Part shown: positions 1 to 10,450 of the stretch, piece after piece
How the letters are laid out: each line of letters opens with the position of its first letter
Numbering within the stretch: position 1 is the stretch's first letter
Source: Dastarcus helophoroides
Taxonomy: Eukaryota > Arthropoda > Insecta > Coleoptera > Bothrideridae
Direction: 5' to 3'
DNA: 64,000 bases
Assembly (NCBI GenBank): GCA_028583605.1
Contig: CM053331.1
Span: forward strand, 13,128,857 to 13,192,856
Program-made: the position numbers and the translations under genes
Notes under the pieces: model-generated
What the model was told of the DNA's origin: nothing
Databases searched by the model: none
What the model saw: only the letters and a program-made list of their open reading frames with translations

Positions 1-626
1 CTGCGCAACATGCGGATGAACCTCTTGCTCCCTCGTTGTATTTACAACTAACCATAAAGAAAATACAATAGAGATTTCTCTTATTTAGGAAACGCGGGAC
101 CATAAATTTGAATTTTAGAAAGGATGGCGTACGCAAAAGCGCTGCTGTCAAGTGCGTTGTCATTTACTGATGAGTAGTTGATCGTTTTGTTTACATTCCG
201 CCATTTTCCTTCGTACGCTTCGGTTCTTTGTTAAGATTTATGTTTAATTTTTGTGTTTCAAACAGCAATGTGTAACTGATAACCTTTTTTGGAACCAATT
301 CAAAGAAGAGCAATTATCCTAATTATGATAAAACTTTTACGGTCTCTTCAGGCATTATGGCGTCCATACAAGACATTTGGAGACAACAAATTTCTGTGCA
401 GTTCAAGTATTTATGGAAATTCTTTCTGTAGAAATTCCAAAGCGAAATTCTTTTCAATAGCAAGAATTATTTTTATAATTATTAATGAGTAATTCGATTC
501 ACAAAAGTGAATCTTTGTCAACTCTTGTTATGTAAATCAGCAAAGACAGATCAGGTTACTGAGTTTAGGAAATCGTCAATAGTGATTTTTTTAAAATTTA
601 TAACTTTGTAATACTTTCATATTTAA
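1..626. other. Non-coding AT-rich DNA with a possible promoter patch
   Basis: No convincing coding region is seen. The stretch at about 120-260 is richer in CpG than its surroundings and holds CCGCCATTTT (198-207), which resembles a YY1/Pleiohomeotic-type core-promoter motif. A promoter or untranslated exon is possible, but no donor site or start codon confirms it. The remainder is ordinary AT-rich sequence. Confidence 0.3.
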
Positions 627-807
627 GGGTGCGTTTAGATTAGACACTTTATTCCGTATATTTCTATCCGATATAAATGTCAACTCTCTTGAGAGAAGCT
701 ATCCTAGACTTATCTACACAACTGGGACGGGATGGCTTCTCTCAAGATAGTTGAGACTTATGTCAGAGAGAAATGTACGGAATAAAGTGTCTAGTGTAAA
801 CGCACCG
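627..807. mobile_element. MITE with long inverted repeats, PIF/Harbinger-like
   Basis: The ends are inverted copies: GGTGCGTTTAGATTAGACAC on the left and GTGTCTAGTGTAAACGCACC on the right. The complementarity continues inwards, pairing CTCTTGAGAGAAGC with GCTTCTCTCAAG, so almost the whole element is palindromic. The trinucleotide TAA flanks both sides, as expected of the 3-bp TTA/TAA target duplication of PIF/Harbinger elements. There is no coding capacity, so it is a non-autonomous MITE. The family assignment rests only on the terminal sequence and the flanking TAA. Confidence 0.7.
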
Positions 808-2710
808 TAAAATTGTTTATTTATAACTGTCAGAAAAATGCGAAAAAATAATATAAATATAAAAAAATTCATGAAAAAAGCAGTTTTACTAAACTTGTAT
901 GGTTTTAAGTTGTTCGCTTGCTGGGCCCGTTCTTACTCAAATGTTACATTAATTTAGTAAAACTTTTTACATTTGTTTAATATACTCTTAGTCATTTTAA
1001 ATTGACCGCAAAAAGATTACTTTTTGCTAATAATGTTAACTGTTTTGATTATCTGTTTCAATATTATTTCTGTAAGTACCACTCATAATTATATGTAACA
1101 AAATTATTACATTAGTTAATATTATTTATATTTTTAAAAATAAATTATATTTTTTACAATTTGTTTATTTGCATTAATTTCCAATCCATAAATTATGCTA
1201 AAGTTTAAAAATTAAATAAAGTAATATATAAATCGTTCAAATTTGCCGCTTCCGTCATTTTAGTTCGGATGGTCTTCCGCATGGGGCGCTGGCTGGCAAA
1301 ATTTGATTCATGCGCATAGCATAGCATTGCTGTTTCCACTCTATTTTACTTTCTTTACGCAACTAACGAACGGCGAGACCGGAATGTGCTTGAGCGCAGG
1401 AAGTCACGTGATATCCCCAACTAACATGTCTAAGAGTATGCGCACACTCCCGACGCCCTCATGGCGACATGGTAGAAATTCTGGTTTATATTTGATTTAC
1501 CGTCGTATAAAATATGCGTAGAATTTTCTGGAGAATTCGAAAATGAAAAAAATAATTGGTGTGTTCTATTTAAAAAACCATTGTTTACTTTGATTCTGAA
1601 AAAACGCAGCACTCTGTACATGGCAAATTTATGTTAAATAAAAATTTAAGTTGTTTCTAGAAATTTTTGTATTTATATTTTTTTTATATCTATTACATTT
1701 CCAAAGTTAATTGGGGAGGTGTATTTATAACCAAAGACCCCTCTATGTTTTAAATTGATCGTGTCGCAATTAGTTCTGCACAAGGACCTATTAATTCCTT
1801 GCTACCTCACTAAATAGTCGAATTCATCCGAAACGTACGTGAAATTGTTTACTGTAATTACTGGTTGTTGTTCTGAGCCCATTCAGGTCAGCAGATTATG
1901 GTGTAATATAAACAAACTCTTTTACTTATCCTTCATCCTTCCATTACTTTCACGTAAAAAAGGAGTCTCATTGTGTAATGTTTAGAACCTGGAGTTGTTT
2001 GTAGTAAATATGTACAGCTAATTTGGTAATATGCTGAGCGTAAGTTAATATTTTGTTAAATACCAGTTAAGATGATGACACATTGACCATTTGTAATTAT
2101 GCTGAGGGCAATTTAAGACCTCGTCTCTTACCGGATAATCTGTTTTGTAATTACACCACACATAACATTATATTAAATAACTCTGAGATAATTATAAAAA
2201 AGATTGCAGTGCGTTAATGAAATACTTACTGACAAATATTTGAAATAGAATTTAACAAACTAAACTTCTGGGAATTGGGTACGTAGTTTAAGGGAAGGAG
2301 GTCATAAAATTCAAGTTCAACGGACAAGGTTGCGGCACAGTTAATAGGTTATTTTGGATCAATAAAACTGCTCCTTCAGGATGATCAAGGGTAAAACAGC
2401 AGGCACGATTGTGACAAGAATTTTTTTCTACAAAAGATGTACCAAGGAAATTATCTCTTTAGAAAGCACGATATGTATATTGAACATACACTATAAAATA
2501 AGAACATTTGTATAAAACTTAAAGAAAACATTTCTGAAATTTATGTTGGATTACTTACTCTTCACATGGTATGAAAATCTCTCTATTAAGTGTTAAGTTT
2601 CATTTTCTTGTGTGAATATCTTTTGCATTAATATTTTATACTCCATTCTTGGTGTTTTAAGAGATTGGAGCTCTACGACTACTTGAGATTCAAAGTATAA
2701 ATTCAGAGAC
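808..2710. other. Intergenic or intronic DNA with a GC-richer promoter-like patch
   Basis: No gene is recognised. The segment at about 1240-1500 is clearly richer in G and C than its flanks. It contains an E-box CACGTG (1405-1410), NRF1-like half sites (ATGCGCAT near 1310, ATGCGCAC near 1438) and ATGGCGAC (1461-1468, YY1-like). These are motifs of housekeeping promoters. The short ORFs here do not look coding. The rest is featureless AT-rich DNA. Confidence 0.35.
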
Positions 2711-2718
2711 AAAATAAT

Positions 2719-3626
2719 TAGTGTTGGAATAATCGAACGATTTTAAGAATCGAATACATTGAATTCGAATACTTTTGAGAATCGAATAAGTATTCGAATA
2801 CAAAGAATCGAATTATGGGATAATAAAATATCTACTAGAAAAATGGTCTCGGCGGCTTATTCGAGGTATGTGGTGGCGAGATATGACTTTCGATTTCAGT
2901 ACTTCCGTACCTATGCCCGTAATTGGTAATTCCCTAATTGAATATATATAAATTTCTTAATATAAATAAATCTTGAAGCTTTCGAATTCACATACGTATC
3001 TTTAACTTTGATTGGATTCGCATATTGGCACTGTATATTGTTAAATTTCATTATTAAAATTGAGAGCCAGATTTTAAAAAGTACCTAAGCATTTCGTTAT
3101 TTAATAATTTTATGAGAAGGATGAAGCAATAAATTAAAAATTAGATACATATTCGAATGCAGGAGAGTGCGAGCATAATGCGTAACCAACCATCCCGAAT
3201 AAAAATGATCTCGAATACATTACACATTTAATAATGCATGTCTAAGATATCGAATACAAGAATCGGGTGCAGTATTCAACATCGGAGAAGTGTTAAGAAT
3301 CGGAGATATAACGTAGTTAGGAGACCGATTCTATTCCCTACTCAGCATTCCAATGTTTTGTTGAATCGGACTACCACAATCTCGAATACATATTTTGTAT
3401 TCGAATACATATTTTGTATTCGAATACAAGCAAGTACCCGAGAACTTATGAATCATGCGATGATGAGATGTTGCTTGCGCGAGGCGAGAACCGATTCTAT
3501 TCATATTCTCACTTTAACTCACGGAGTCTGGGAGTATTCGAATACTTCAGATGGGAATCGAATGTATTCAAGATCTTGGTAGAATCGAATACATCTCACA
3601 ACTTGTATTCGAATAGCCCAACACTA
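2719..3626. mobile_element. Non-autonomous hAT element, TSD AAAATAAT
   Basis: The element begins TAGTGTTGG and ends CCAACACTA, a typical hAT terminal inverted repeat. It is flanked by a perfect 8-bp target duplication, AAAATAAT (2711-2718 and 3627-3634), the size hAT transposases make. Inside, many copies of ATTCGAATAC and GAATCGAATA in both orientations crowd towards the two ends. These subterminal repeats resemble the transposase-binding arrays of hAT elements. No transposase is encoded; the ORFs inside are translations of the repeats. Confidence 0.9.
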
Positions 3627-3763
3627 AAAATAATATGCTGATTTATCACCCATACAATATTTTTTCCCTTATTGTACCTTCTTTTGAAGTGTGAGATATT
3701 ACTACTAGGGTTTTCTGGTGGTTGTGTTAGTTTTAGACTTGGTCGCAGTGAGTCCTTCATAAT

Positions 3764-4575
3764 TAGGGAATTCGTTCCCGGTCTTTATTTCTAATCCCGC
3801 GGTTTCGGGATTATATTTAGTCAATCCCGGGATCCCGGGATTATTTCGGTATTGAGGGTTACAAATAAAAGATAAAAATTTACAACAATCAAAATCAAAA
3901 TGTAGACAAAAATCAAGATATTTTACGGTGTACACGCAGCTAATCTAATCACTCTAACTGATCAGAAATAAGAATCAGATCACTCACTTTTTATTTTAAA
4001 GTTATAGGTACTTTTTCAAGAATTAATGAGATCTCTTTACATTTACATGAATTGAAAATACTTTTATGAAACAAACTGTGCAAATAATCTGAAAATTAAC
4101 AAAAATCTTTCGTTAAATTAACTAAATAGATGAGTTTTATGTAACATAACACCCTTAGATGTAGCTAGTAAAACAAAAAGTATTAATTAGTCTTTCTTTT
4201 CTCTTAAATATAAAGAAAACTTAGCTGATAGGAACATCTTAATTTGAATTGCGAAATTGTGATCTGAGAATTAACAACGCGTCCAAACCTTTTGATTCAA
4301 AGAATTTTATTTCAAACAAGCATAGCAATCCCGCTGAGTTAATTAGCGCTGCTTGTTTGGAATAAAACTTCTTGTATTTTATATTAAAATAACAGACAAG
4401 TTATTTTATTGAGAGCACTAACTGAGTATTTCTTGAGATGAAGTCTATTTTACAATTTTTTTGAAGTGATGTTAATCCCGAAAATCCCGGGATCAGAAAA
4501 ATTTTATCCTGAAAATGTCGGGACTAAAAAGCGGTCGGGATCCCGATTTTCAGGATAACGGGATCAAATCCTCTA
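3764..4575. mobile_element. Non-autonomous hAT element, TSD TTCATAAT
   Basis: A perfect 8-bp duplication TTCATAAT lies at 3756-3763 and 4576-4583. The termini are imperfect inverted repeats: TAGGGAATTCGTTCCCG on the left against TAGAGGATTTGATCCCG read from the right end. Both subterminal regions are rich in palindromic AATCCCGGGATCCCGGGATT-type motifs, while the middle is plain AT-rich DNA without coding potential. It is a non-autonomous hAT. Its right end abuts the pogo relic at 4588, so it inserted at or near the edge of that element. Confidence 0.88.
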
Positions 4576-4587
4576 TTCATAATATAT

Positions 4588-5106
4588 ACTATAAATTGGG
4601 GCATTTTCGTCAAACGGGTAAAGCCCACAAGTACGAAATCCGGATTTAACTGTAAAAGAAAAGTCTTGCCGCATCAAAATTACTGATAAAGCAGAAGAAA
4701 CGGCTTTCTTCTATATGCTCCTTCCTTCATGATCAATTAACCACCTTCCGATAATTTTTGACATGCCTGCTTCAAGGAAAAAAAAAGAAAGCAACATCTA
4801 ACTGTTGCATAATTGAACTGAATATAACACGTCTTTCCTGTTAACCGGAAAACCCTTGTCAGCACAATCAAGTAACCAATTCACCAATTTTTCTTCAACC
4901 TCTGGTCCCAAAACACATTTAGGATCAACAGTGCGACAGTAATCTGAAGATTTTCCTTTTAATCTATTTCTTACAGAGGTTCTTAGTATTATATATGTAT
5001 TATAGTTATTAAATTTCTTACAAGCGATGGCCACAGGTGTTTTCTTCCCGTATCCTTTTGGGACATTGTTCATGGCGTTTTTCAAATATTGAAATAATTT
5101 TCGCAA
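4588..5106 (-). pseudogene. Internally deleted pogo/Tigger-like transposase relic
   Basis: The 102-residue ORF at 4798-5106 has the layout of a pogo-superfamily N-terminus: a psq-like helix-turn-helix (AIACKKFNNYNTYIILRTSV, with the helix followed by RNRLKGKS) and then the start of the CENP-B-type domain (GPEVEEKLVNWLLDCADKGF). Immediately downstream on the same strand, 4588-4650 reads VKSGFRTCGLYPFDENA, which matches the region that follows the DDE catalytic core in this superfamily. The whole DDE core is therefore missing and the two ends are joined by deletion. The family assignment is from motif resemblance. The reading frame is interrupted between the two parts and the gene is dead. Confidence 0.6.
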
Positions 5107-5549
5107 AACATGATGTTATCAGGAATATTTAAGTATTTGTCTAACTGTTTACCATCTCATGTCATTACGTGGCTATAACTGGTTTTCGCGCTCCACTTGT
5201 AGCCACCAAAAGGCCACATTTGGAACAATTAAGGCATCTGGTGTTCCATTAGTAGCCATTGTTATTTTAAATATTTGAGATTAAAAGTTTCAAAAAAAAA
5301 CATTAAAATCTCATAATATATATAAGTAACTGAATAAAACATATTGCACATAATTACACTTGACAATGTTTAACAAAATATGACGTACAGTAAAACCCCG
5401 CTTAACGTTCCATTTACATAGAGCGTTATATGGAACAGCGTTAAGTGAGGTCATCTCATCATGTAAATAATGGAGTTAGGGAAAACAAGTATAAAATTAA
5501 AAAGTGAATCAGGTATTTTGTCATTTAAATTCATTAAATACGTTTCTTA

Positions 5550-6826
5550 TAATAATACCAAGCTTAAATCCGTTGTTTTTTAGTAATGAAAACACATTTG
5601 TTTTGTATAGAAAGCAAAAAAGAATTTTATTCAAAGTACTTTTCTTTGCTAGCTACATATTTTTTCTATCTTTTGAGCAATTTGTGAATACCACGCCAAA
5701 AGAATTCCTTATCTTTCGAGGCAAACCACTCGTTCAGCCATTTTCGAACGTCTTCGTAAGAATCGAAGTGCTGTTCGGCGAGTGCGTGGCCCATCGACGA
5801 AATAGTCAGGAGCCAGGTCTGTCGAATAAGCAGGATGGGGTAACACCTCCCAGTTGTGTGTTTTTCAGGTAATTTTTGACCAATTTCGACGTGTGCGATG
5901 GTGCGTTATCGTGGAGGAAAATTAGTTTGTCATGTCTTTGTTGATAGCCAAGCCGTTTTTCACGTAAAGCACAGTTCAATTTGATCAGCTGTTGGTGGTA
6001 GCGGTGGGCATCTAAGTTTTATCAGGTTTTAACAGCTCGTAGTAGACGATACCCTGCTGATCCCACCAAACGCATAGCATCGTCTTCCGTTCAAATCGAT
6101 TTGGTCTTGGGGAAGATGTTGATGATTGGCCGGGATCAACCCACGATTTCTTGCGTTTAGGATTGTCGAAATAAATCCATTTCTCATCGCCAGTAATCAC
6201 ACGATGCAGAAATGACTTTCTTTTTTGTTTGACAAACAAGATTTCGCATGCGTTTTGGCGTCGTTCCATCTGCCTATCGTTCAATTCATGGGGTACCCAT
6301 TTTCCAATTCTTTGAACCTTTTCTATGGCACGTAAAAGCATGGAAATGGCTAGTTGAGTGACACCTAACTGCTCGGCAAGCATTTTTTGCGATTGGGGAT
6401 CGTCCTCGTCCAAAAGATCCCGTAATTCATGGTCCCCGACCTTTCTGGGCCGATTATCACGTTCCTTGTCACTCAAGTAAAAATGGCCGTCTTTGATCCG
6501 ACAAAATCAGTCTCTGCAAGTTGTTTCCGATAAAGCACTGTCACCATAGGCTTCCACAAGCACTTGATGTGATTCGGCAGCCGATTTCTTTAAATTGAAG
6601 CAGAAAAGCAGAGCTTTCCTCATATGCTCTTTGTTTGGCACAAAACTAGACATGATTACACACAGAAAAATGTATGTTGTTGTATGAAATCGCTTATGAT
6701 GTGCACTGATTAATGTGAACAGATGTCGAACTCATACAAAAACAGTAAGACATTTCCATGGTAGCTGGTAATACGCTCACTAACGTCATCTATGGGCAAA
6801 CAGCGGATTTAAGCTTATACACCTGG
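5550..6826 (-). mobile_element. Mariner element inserted in the Tigger element
   Basis: Read on the minus strand, the element starts CCAGGTGTATAAGCTTAAAT, close to known mariner ends that begin CCAGGTGTA. The other end carries the inverted match AAGCTTAAATCCGTTGTTT at 5560-5578, but its outermost bases have diverged, so the left boundary is approximate. A mariner transposase pseudogene fills the interior. No intact TA duplication remains on both sides. Confidence 0.82.
5627..6653 (-). pseudogene. Mariner transposase (D,D34D), frameshifted
   Basis: The product would be a mariner transposase of about 340 residues. The start MSSFVPNKEHMRKALLFCF lies at 6653, followed by the N-terminal helix-turn-helix (ESHQVLVEAYGDSALSET). 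An open segment (6012-6476) carries DNRPRKVGDHELRDLLDEDD, then VITGDEKWI with the first catalytic Asp and the WVDPGQ motif. FLHDNAPSH (second Asp) follows in the next frame, then STDLAPDYF and MGHALAEQHFDSYEDVRKWL in others, with the usual C-terminal region ending in YFE and a stop at 5627-5629. At least three frame changes and one in-frame stop (in the LLKR-KKYVAS stretch) make it inactive. Length and motif order match the family. Confidence 0.85.
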
Positions 6827-6921
6827 CATATCAACAAAAACTTATTTTTTACAAATATAGAAACACAAAAAATGAATAAATATATTAAAAAAAATTTCCA
6901 AGTCCCTATTTGTATTTGAGA

Positions 6922-8200
6922 TCATTCAGATTCTCCTGCATTTCCAATTTCCTGCTTTTTTATTAAGGTATCTAATGTCATTTGCATTTTTCTTTTGCGC
7001 TCAGTAAGAAGTTGTCGATAAGTGGACAAGGCATCCATAACACCCAGTTTTGCCTTTGAACTTATATTAAAATCTGTATTATTTTCAATAAACTTATAAT
7101 TTCTGTGATAGTGGTTAAACTGGTTTTTAGAAATGCCGTAGAAAGTTCTTTTTTCTCTTCTTCAGAATCAATATTTTTAGAATTTTTGTGTTCTTCTTGA
7201 TCAGCTAATTCCATGAGCTCATCATTAGAAAGAATTTTTGCTGTTTCTTGCATAATTTCTTCGAGGTCTTCCACATTGCCTTATCTTATCTGTTTGTTTC
7301 GCTAATTGCACTAATTCGTTCATACAAACAACATTATCTACTGGGATCGTTCTTGTTTAGATCAGGCCCAATGTTTTACCGCACTCCTTTTAAACATTTT
7401 TCCGTTATCTCATTCCAAGAAAGATTATTGTTTTCTATGGCATCCAGGATATTACAGTTTTTCCAAAAATCTCGTATTGATTATTTATGATTTCCGTTTT
7501 TTTTCAAATGTTTGTCCAAATGTTCGCCGCAGGTAATAAGCTTTAAAATTTGATACAACACCTTGATCTATAGGTTGGATTAATGTAGTTGTGTCAAAAG
7601 GCAAGAAAACCTCTTCGACTGGAATGCATGTTACTAAGTCAGATAAATGTGTTGGGTGGCTTGGAGCATTATCCATTAAATGTAGCACTTTTGGTTCAAG
7701 TTTTTTGGTTTCGCAATAGCGTTTAACAGATGGGCAAATATGTTCAGTGAACCAAATTTGGAAAATGTTCATAATTATCCATGATTTTTATTGGATTTTC
7801 AAATTACTGGTAAAGTTGATTTTGATACACCTTTCATAGCTCTTGGGTTTTTAGAATGATAAACAAGAAGTGGCTTTAACTTGAAGTCTCCATTGGCATG
7901 AGCACCCAGGAGAAGCGTTAAGCGATCTTTCGCAGCTTCAAATCCTGGTGAGCGTTTTTCTTTCTAGAATAGAAATCTAAGTTTCGAAATTCTTTTCCAA
8001 AATAGATATTTTATCGACATTACAAACTAATTCTGGAGGATATTTTCTTCGTTCAATTATTCTTTTTAATGTCGTTGGGAATTCGGTCGCCGCTTTTGTA
8101 TCTCCACTTGCTGCTTCTCCTGTAATTTGTATGCTATGAAGATTATTTCGATGTTTAAATCTATTAAACCATCCTCGACTTGCAACCAAAGTTTCAGTTG
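6922..8200 (-). pseudogene. Tigger transposase, fragmented
   Basis: Pieces appear in the correct order on the minus strand. First is the end of the CENP-B-type DNA-binding domain (SRGWFNRFKHRNNLHSIQIT, 8100-8180), then YPPELVCNVDKI, where the first catalytic Asp sits in a context that is normally NVDETG. Next come [20 protein letters not shown] (about 7870-7925) and VLHLMDNAPSHP with the second Asp. VFLPFDTTTLIQPIDQGV (7545-7600) covers the third-Asp region, followed by FKAYYLRRTF. An acidic tail (EDLEEIMQETAKIL) and a terminal basic segment end at a stop at 6922-6924. Several frameshifts separate the open segments, and the N-terminal helix-turn-helix is absent. Confidence 0.8.
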
Positions 8201-8225
8201 TGCAGGGTGAAAGTTGGAATGCAAA

Positions 8226-8766
<541 letters not shown>

Positions 8767-8869
8767 AGTAAGTTCCTTTTTCGGCGCTTAAAATTTATTT
8801 AGGAAATAACTGATATGTCACCCAATCGCATTCACGGCCACCATTTTATTTAATTTGATTAAATAAATC

Positions 8870-9178
8870 GATTTTTTAAATATCGCTTTTTTGAAAATTA
8901 TTCCTTTTTAAATTTAGTCTTTTGTCAAAAATTTCGACTTTTTTCAAAGTTTTGAGTTTTAAAATTTTGACTCTTTTCAACGTTTCGACTTTTACGAAAA
9001 TTTCATACTTTTTTCAATTTTGCCTATTTTGAAATCTTGCACTCTAACCGAAAATTTCGATTTTCAGCTTTTTCAAAAATTTGACTTTTTAAACATTTCA
9101 ATTTTTTTAATTTCCAGTTTCTCAAATTTCAACTTCTCTAAAAAAATCGAAATGTCTACTTTTTTTAATCAATTTCTA
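8870..9178. repeat. A/T-tract satellite, T-rich orientation
   Basis: Degenerate repetition of TTTTTCAAAATTTCGAC-type units. It is continuous in kind with the array that resumes at 10451. The mariner at 9181-10448 was inserted into this array. Confidence 0.8.
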
Positions 9179-9180
9179 TA

Positions 9181-10448
9181 CAAGGTGTCTTCAAAAAGTA
9201 AGGTGACTATATTTTTAATGAAAAAATATTTATTTATTATTCTCATCAAAGTAATTCCTCTCAAATGCAATGCACTTGTGCCAACGCTTTTTCCAATCTT
9301 CAAAGCACTTCTCAAAAGCACTTTTTGGTATGGCCTTGAGCTTCTCTAGCGATGCAGTTTTTATTTCATCAATCGTTGCAAACCTTCGTCCTTTCATAGC
9401 TCTTTTAAGTTTTGGGAACAGGAAAAAGTTGCAGGGGCCAAATTCGGTGAATATGGTGGCTCAGACATGATTGTCGTGTTGTTTTTGGCCAAAAAACATC
9501 TCACAAGCAACGATGAATGAGCAGAGGCATTATCGTGATGCAAAAACCATGAATTATTTTTCCACAATTCCTGACATTTTATTCGTATTGTTTCTCGCAA
9601 ACGGTGCATAACTTCAAGGTAATATTCGTTATTGAACGTACGACTGTGAGGTAAAAACTCCTGATGGTAGTCGAAAAACAGTGAACAAAACTTTGACATT
9701 TGATCGTACTTGGTGTGCTTTTTTGGTCTTGGCTCTCCTAGGTGCTTCCATTGGGACGATTGGGCTTTGGTTCCGACGTCATAACCATATACCCATGATT
9801 CGTCACCAGTTATAACCCTTTTGAGCAAATCAAGATTATCACTGACGTCACTCAAGTGCCCCTGAGCGACGGTTCTTCTCATCAAAATTCAGAAGTTTCG
9901 GAACAAATTTCGCTGACACAGGTCTCATGCCCAAAACATCCGAAAAAATGGTCATGAGCCGACTGATTTGCCAACATCCTCGGCAACTTCTCTTATGATA
10001 ATTCGACGATTTTCAAAAACAATTTTCTTCACAGCTTCTTTTGTTGATGTGCAGGGGCGTCCAGAGCGAGGTTCGTCGTCGGCTTCTTCTCGGCCATCTT
10101 GGAAGAATTTGTACCACTTGTAAACATTTTTTTACTCAGAGCAGACTCACCGTACGCCACTGTCAACATTTCAAGTGTTTTAGAGCACTCGGTTCCATTT
10201 TTCACGCAAAATTTGATGCAAATTGTTTGCTTCATTTTTTATAATAATAGAAAATCGCCGAGAACAACAAAATATGTGAAGTCTTTTTATCTGTCAAAAA
10301 CAAACTAAGTATGTTATGTACTTGAAACTGTGAACATATGTTTGGGACATGTGTACTAACACAACAACAACAACAACAACAAATCGATAATTGAATTTAC
10401 GTTGCCCGCGAAACTTGAAAAGTCACCTTACTTTTTGAACAGACCGCG
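9181..10448 (-). mobile_element. Mariner element with both ends and TA duplication
   Basis: The termini share TTCAAAAAGTAAGGTGACT as inverted repeats: CAAGGTGTC precedes it on the left, and CGCGGTCTG precedes it reading in from the right end. TA dinucleotides at 9179-9180 and 10449-10450 mark the target duplication. The element is about 1.27 kb, the usual mariner length, and contains one decayed transposase gene. It sits inside the A/T-tract satellite, so it postdates that array. A short (CAA)n run lies near 10359-10381 within it. Confidence 0.93.
9230..10235 (-). pseudogene. Mariner transposase with altered catalytic site
   Basis: The reading starts MKQTICIKFCVKNGTECSKT at 10235, with the helix-turn-helix region following (MLTVAYGESALSKK). 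A frame change occurs near 10030. The main open piece (9394-9885) carries LLKRVITGDESWVYGYDV (first catalytic Asp) and WFLHHDNASAHSSLLV (second Asp). The third site would normally read SPDLAPCDFF, but here it reads SPNLAP, and in the neighbouring frame APCNFFLFPKLK, so the catalytic Asp has become Asn next to a frameshift. The C-terminus AIPKSAFEKCFEDWKKRWHK ends at a stop at 9230-9232. Length and motif order fit the mariner family (rosa/mellifera-like by resemblance). The protein cannot be active. Confidence 0.87.
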
Positions 10449-10450
10449 TA

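Larger units (their letters stand above)
5388..8225 (-). mobile_element. Tigger (pogo-group) DNA transposon, truncated and split by a mariner
   Basis: The left terminal repeat CAGTAAAACCCCGCTTAACG starts right after a TA dinucleotide (5386-5387), as expected for the Tc1/mariner/pogo superfamily. The Tigger transposase is encoded on the minus strand at 6922-8200. A mariner (about 5550-6826) is inserted between the terminal repeat and the coding region. No matching right-hand terminal repeat is seen, and the homology stops near 8225 at unrelated CATCGAT-rich sequence, so the 5' end of the element is lost. Confidence 0.75.

Noticed and set aside
1303..1621. ORFs on both strands in the GC-richer patch
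   Set aside because: They overlap each other, have no recognisable domain and are better explained by the promoter-like composition.
5504..5872. Plus-strand ORF of 122 residues
   Set aside because: It is antisense to the mariner transposase C-terminus, which has recognisable catalytic motifs on the other strand.
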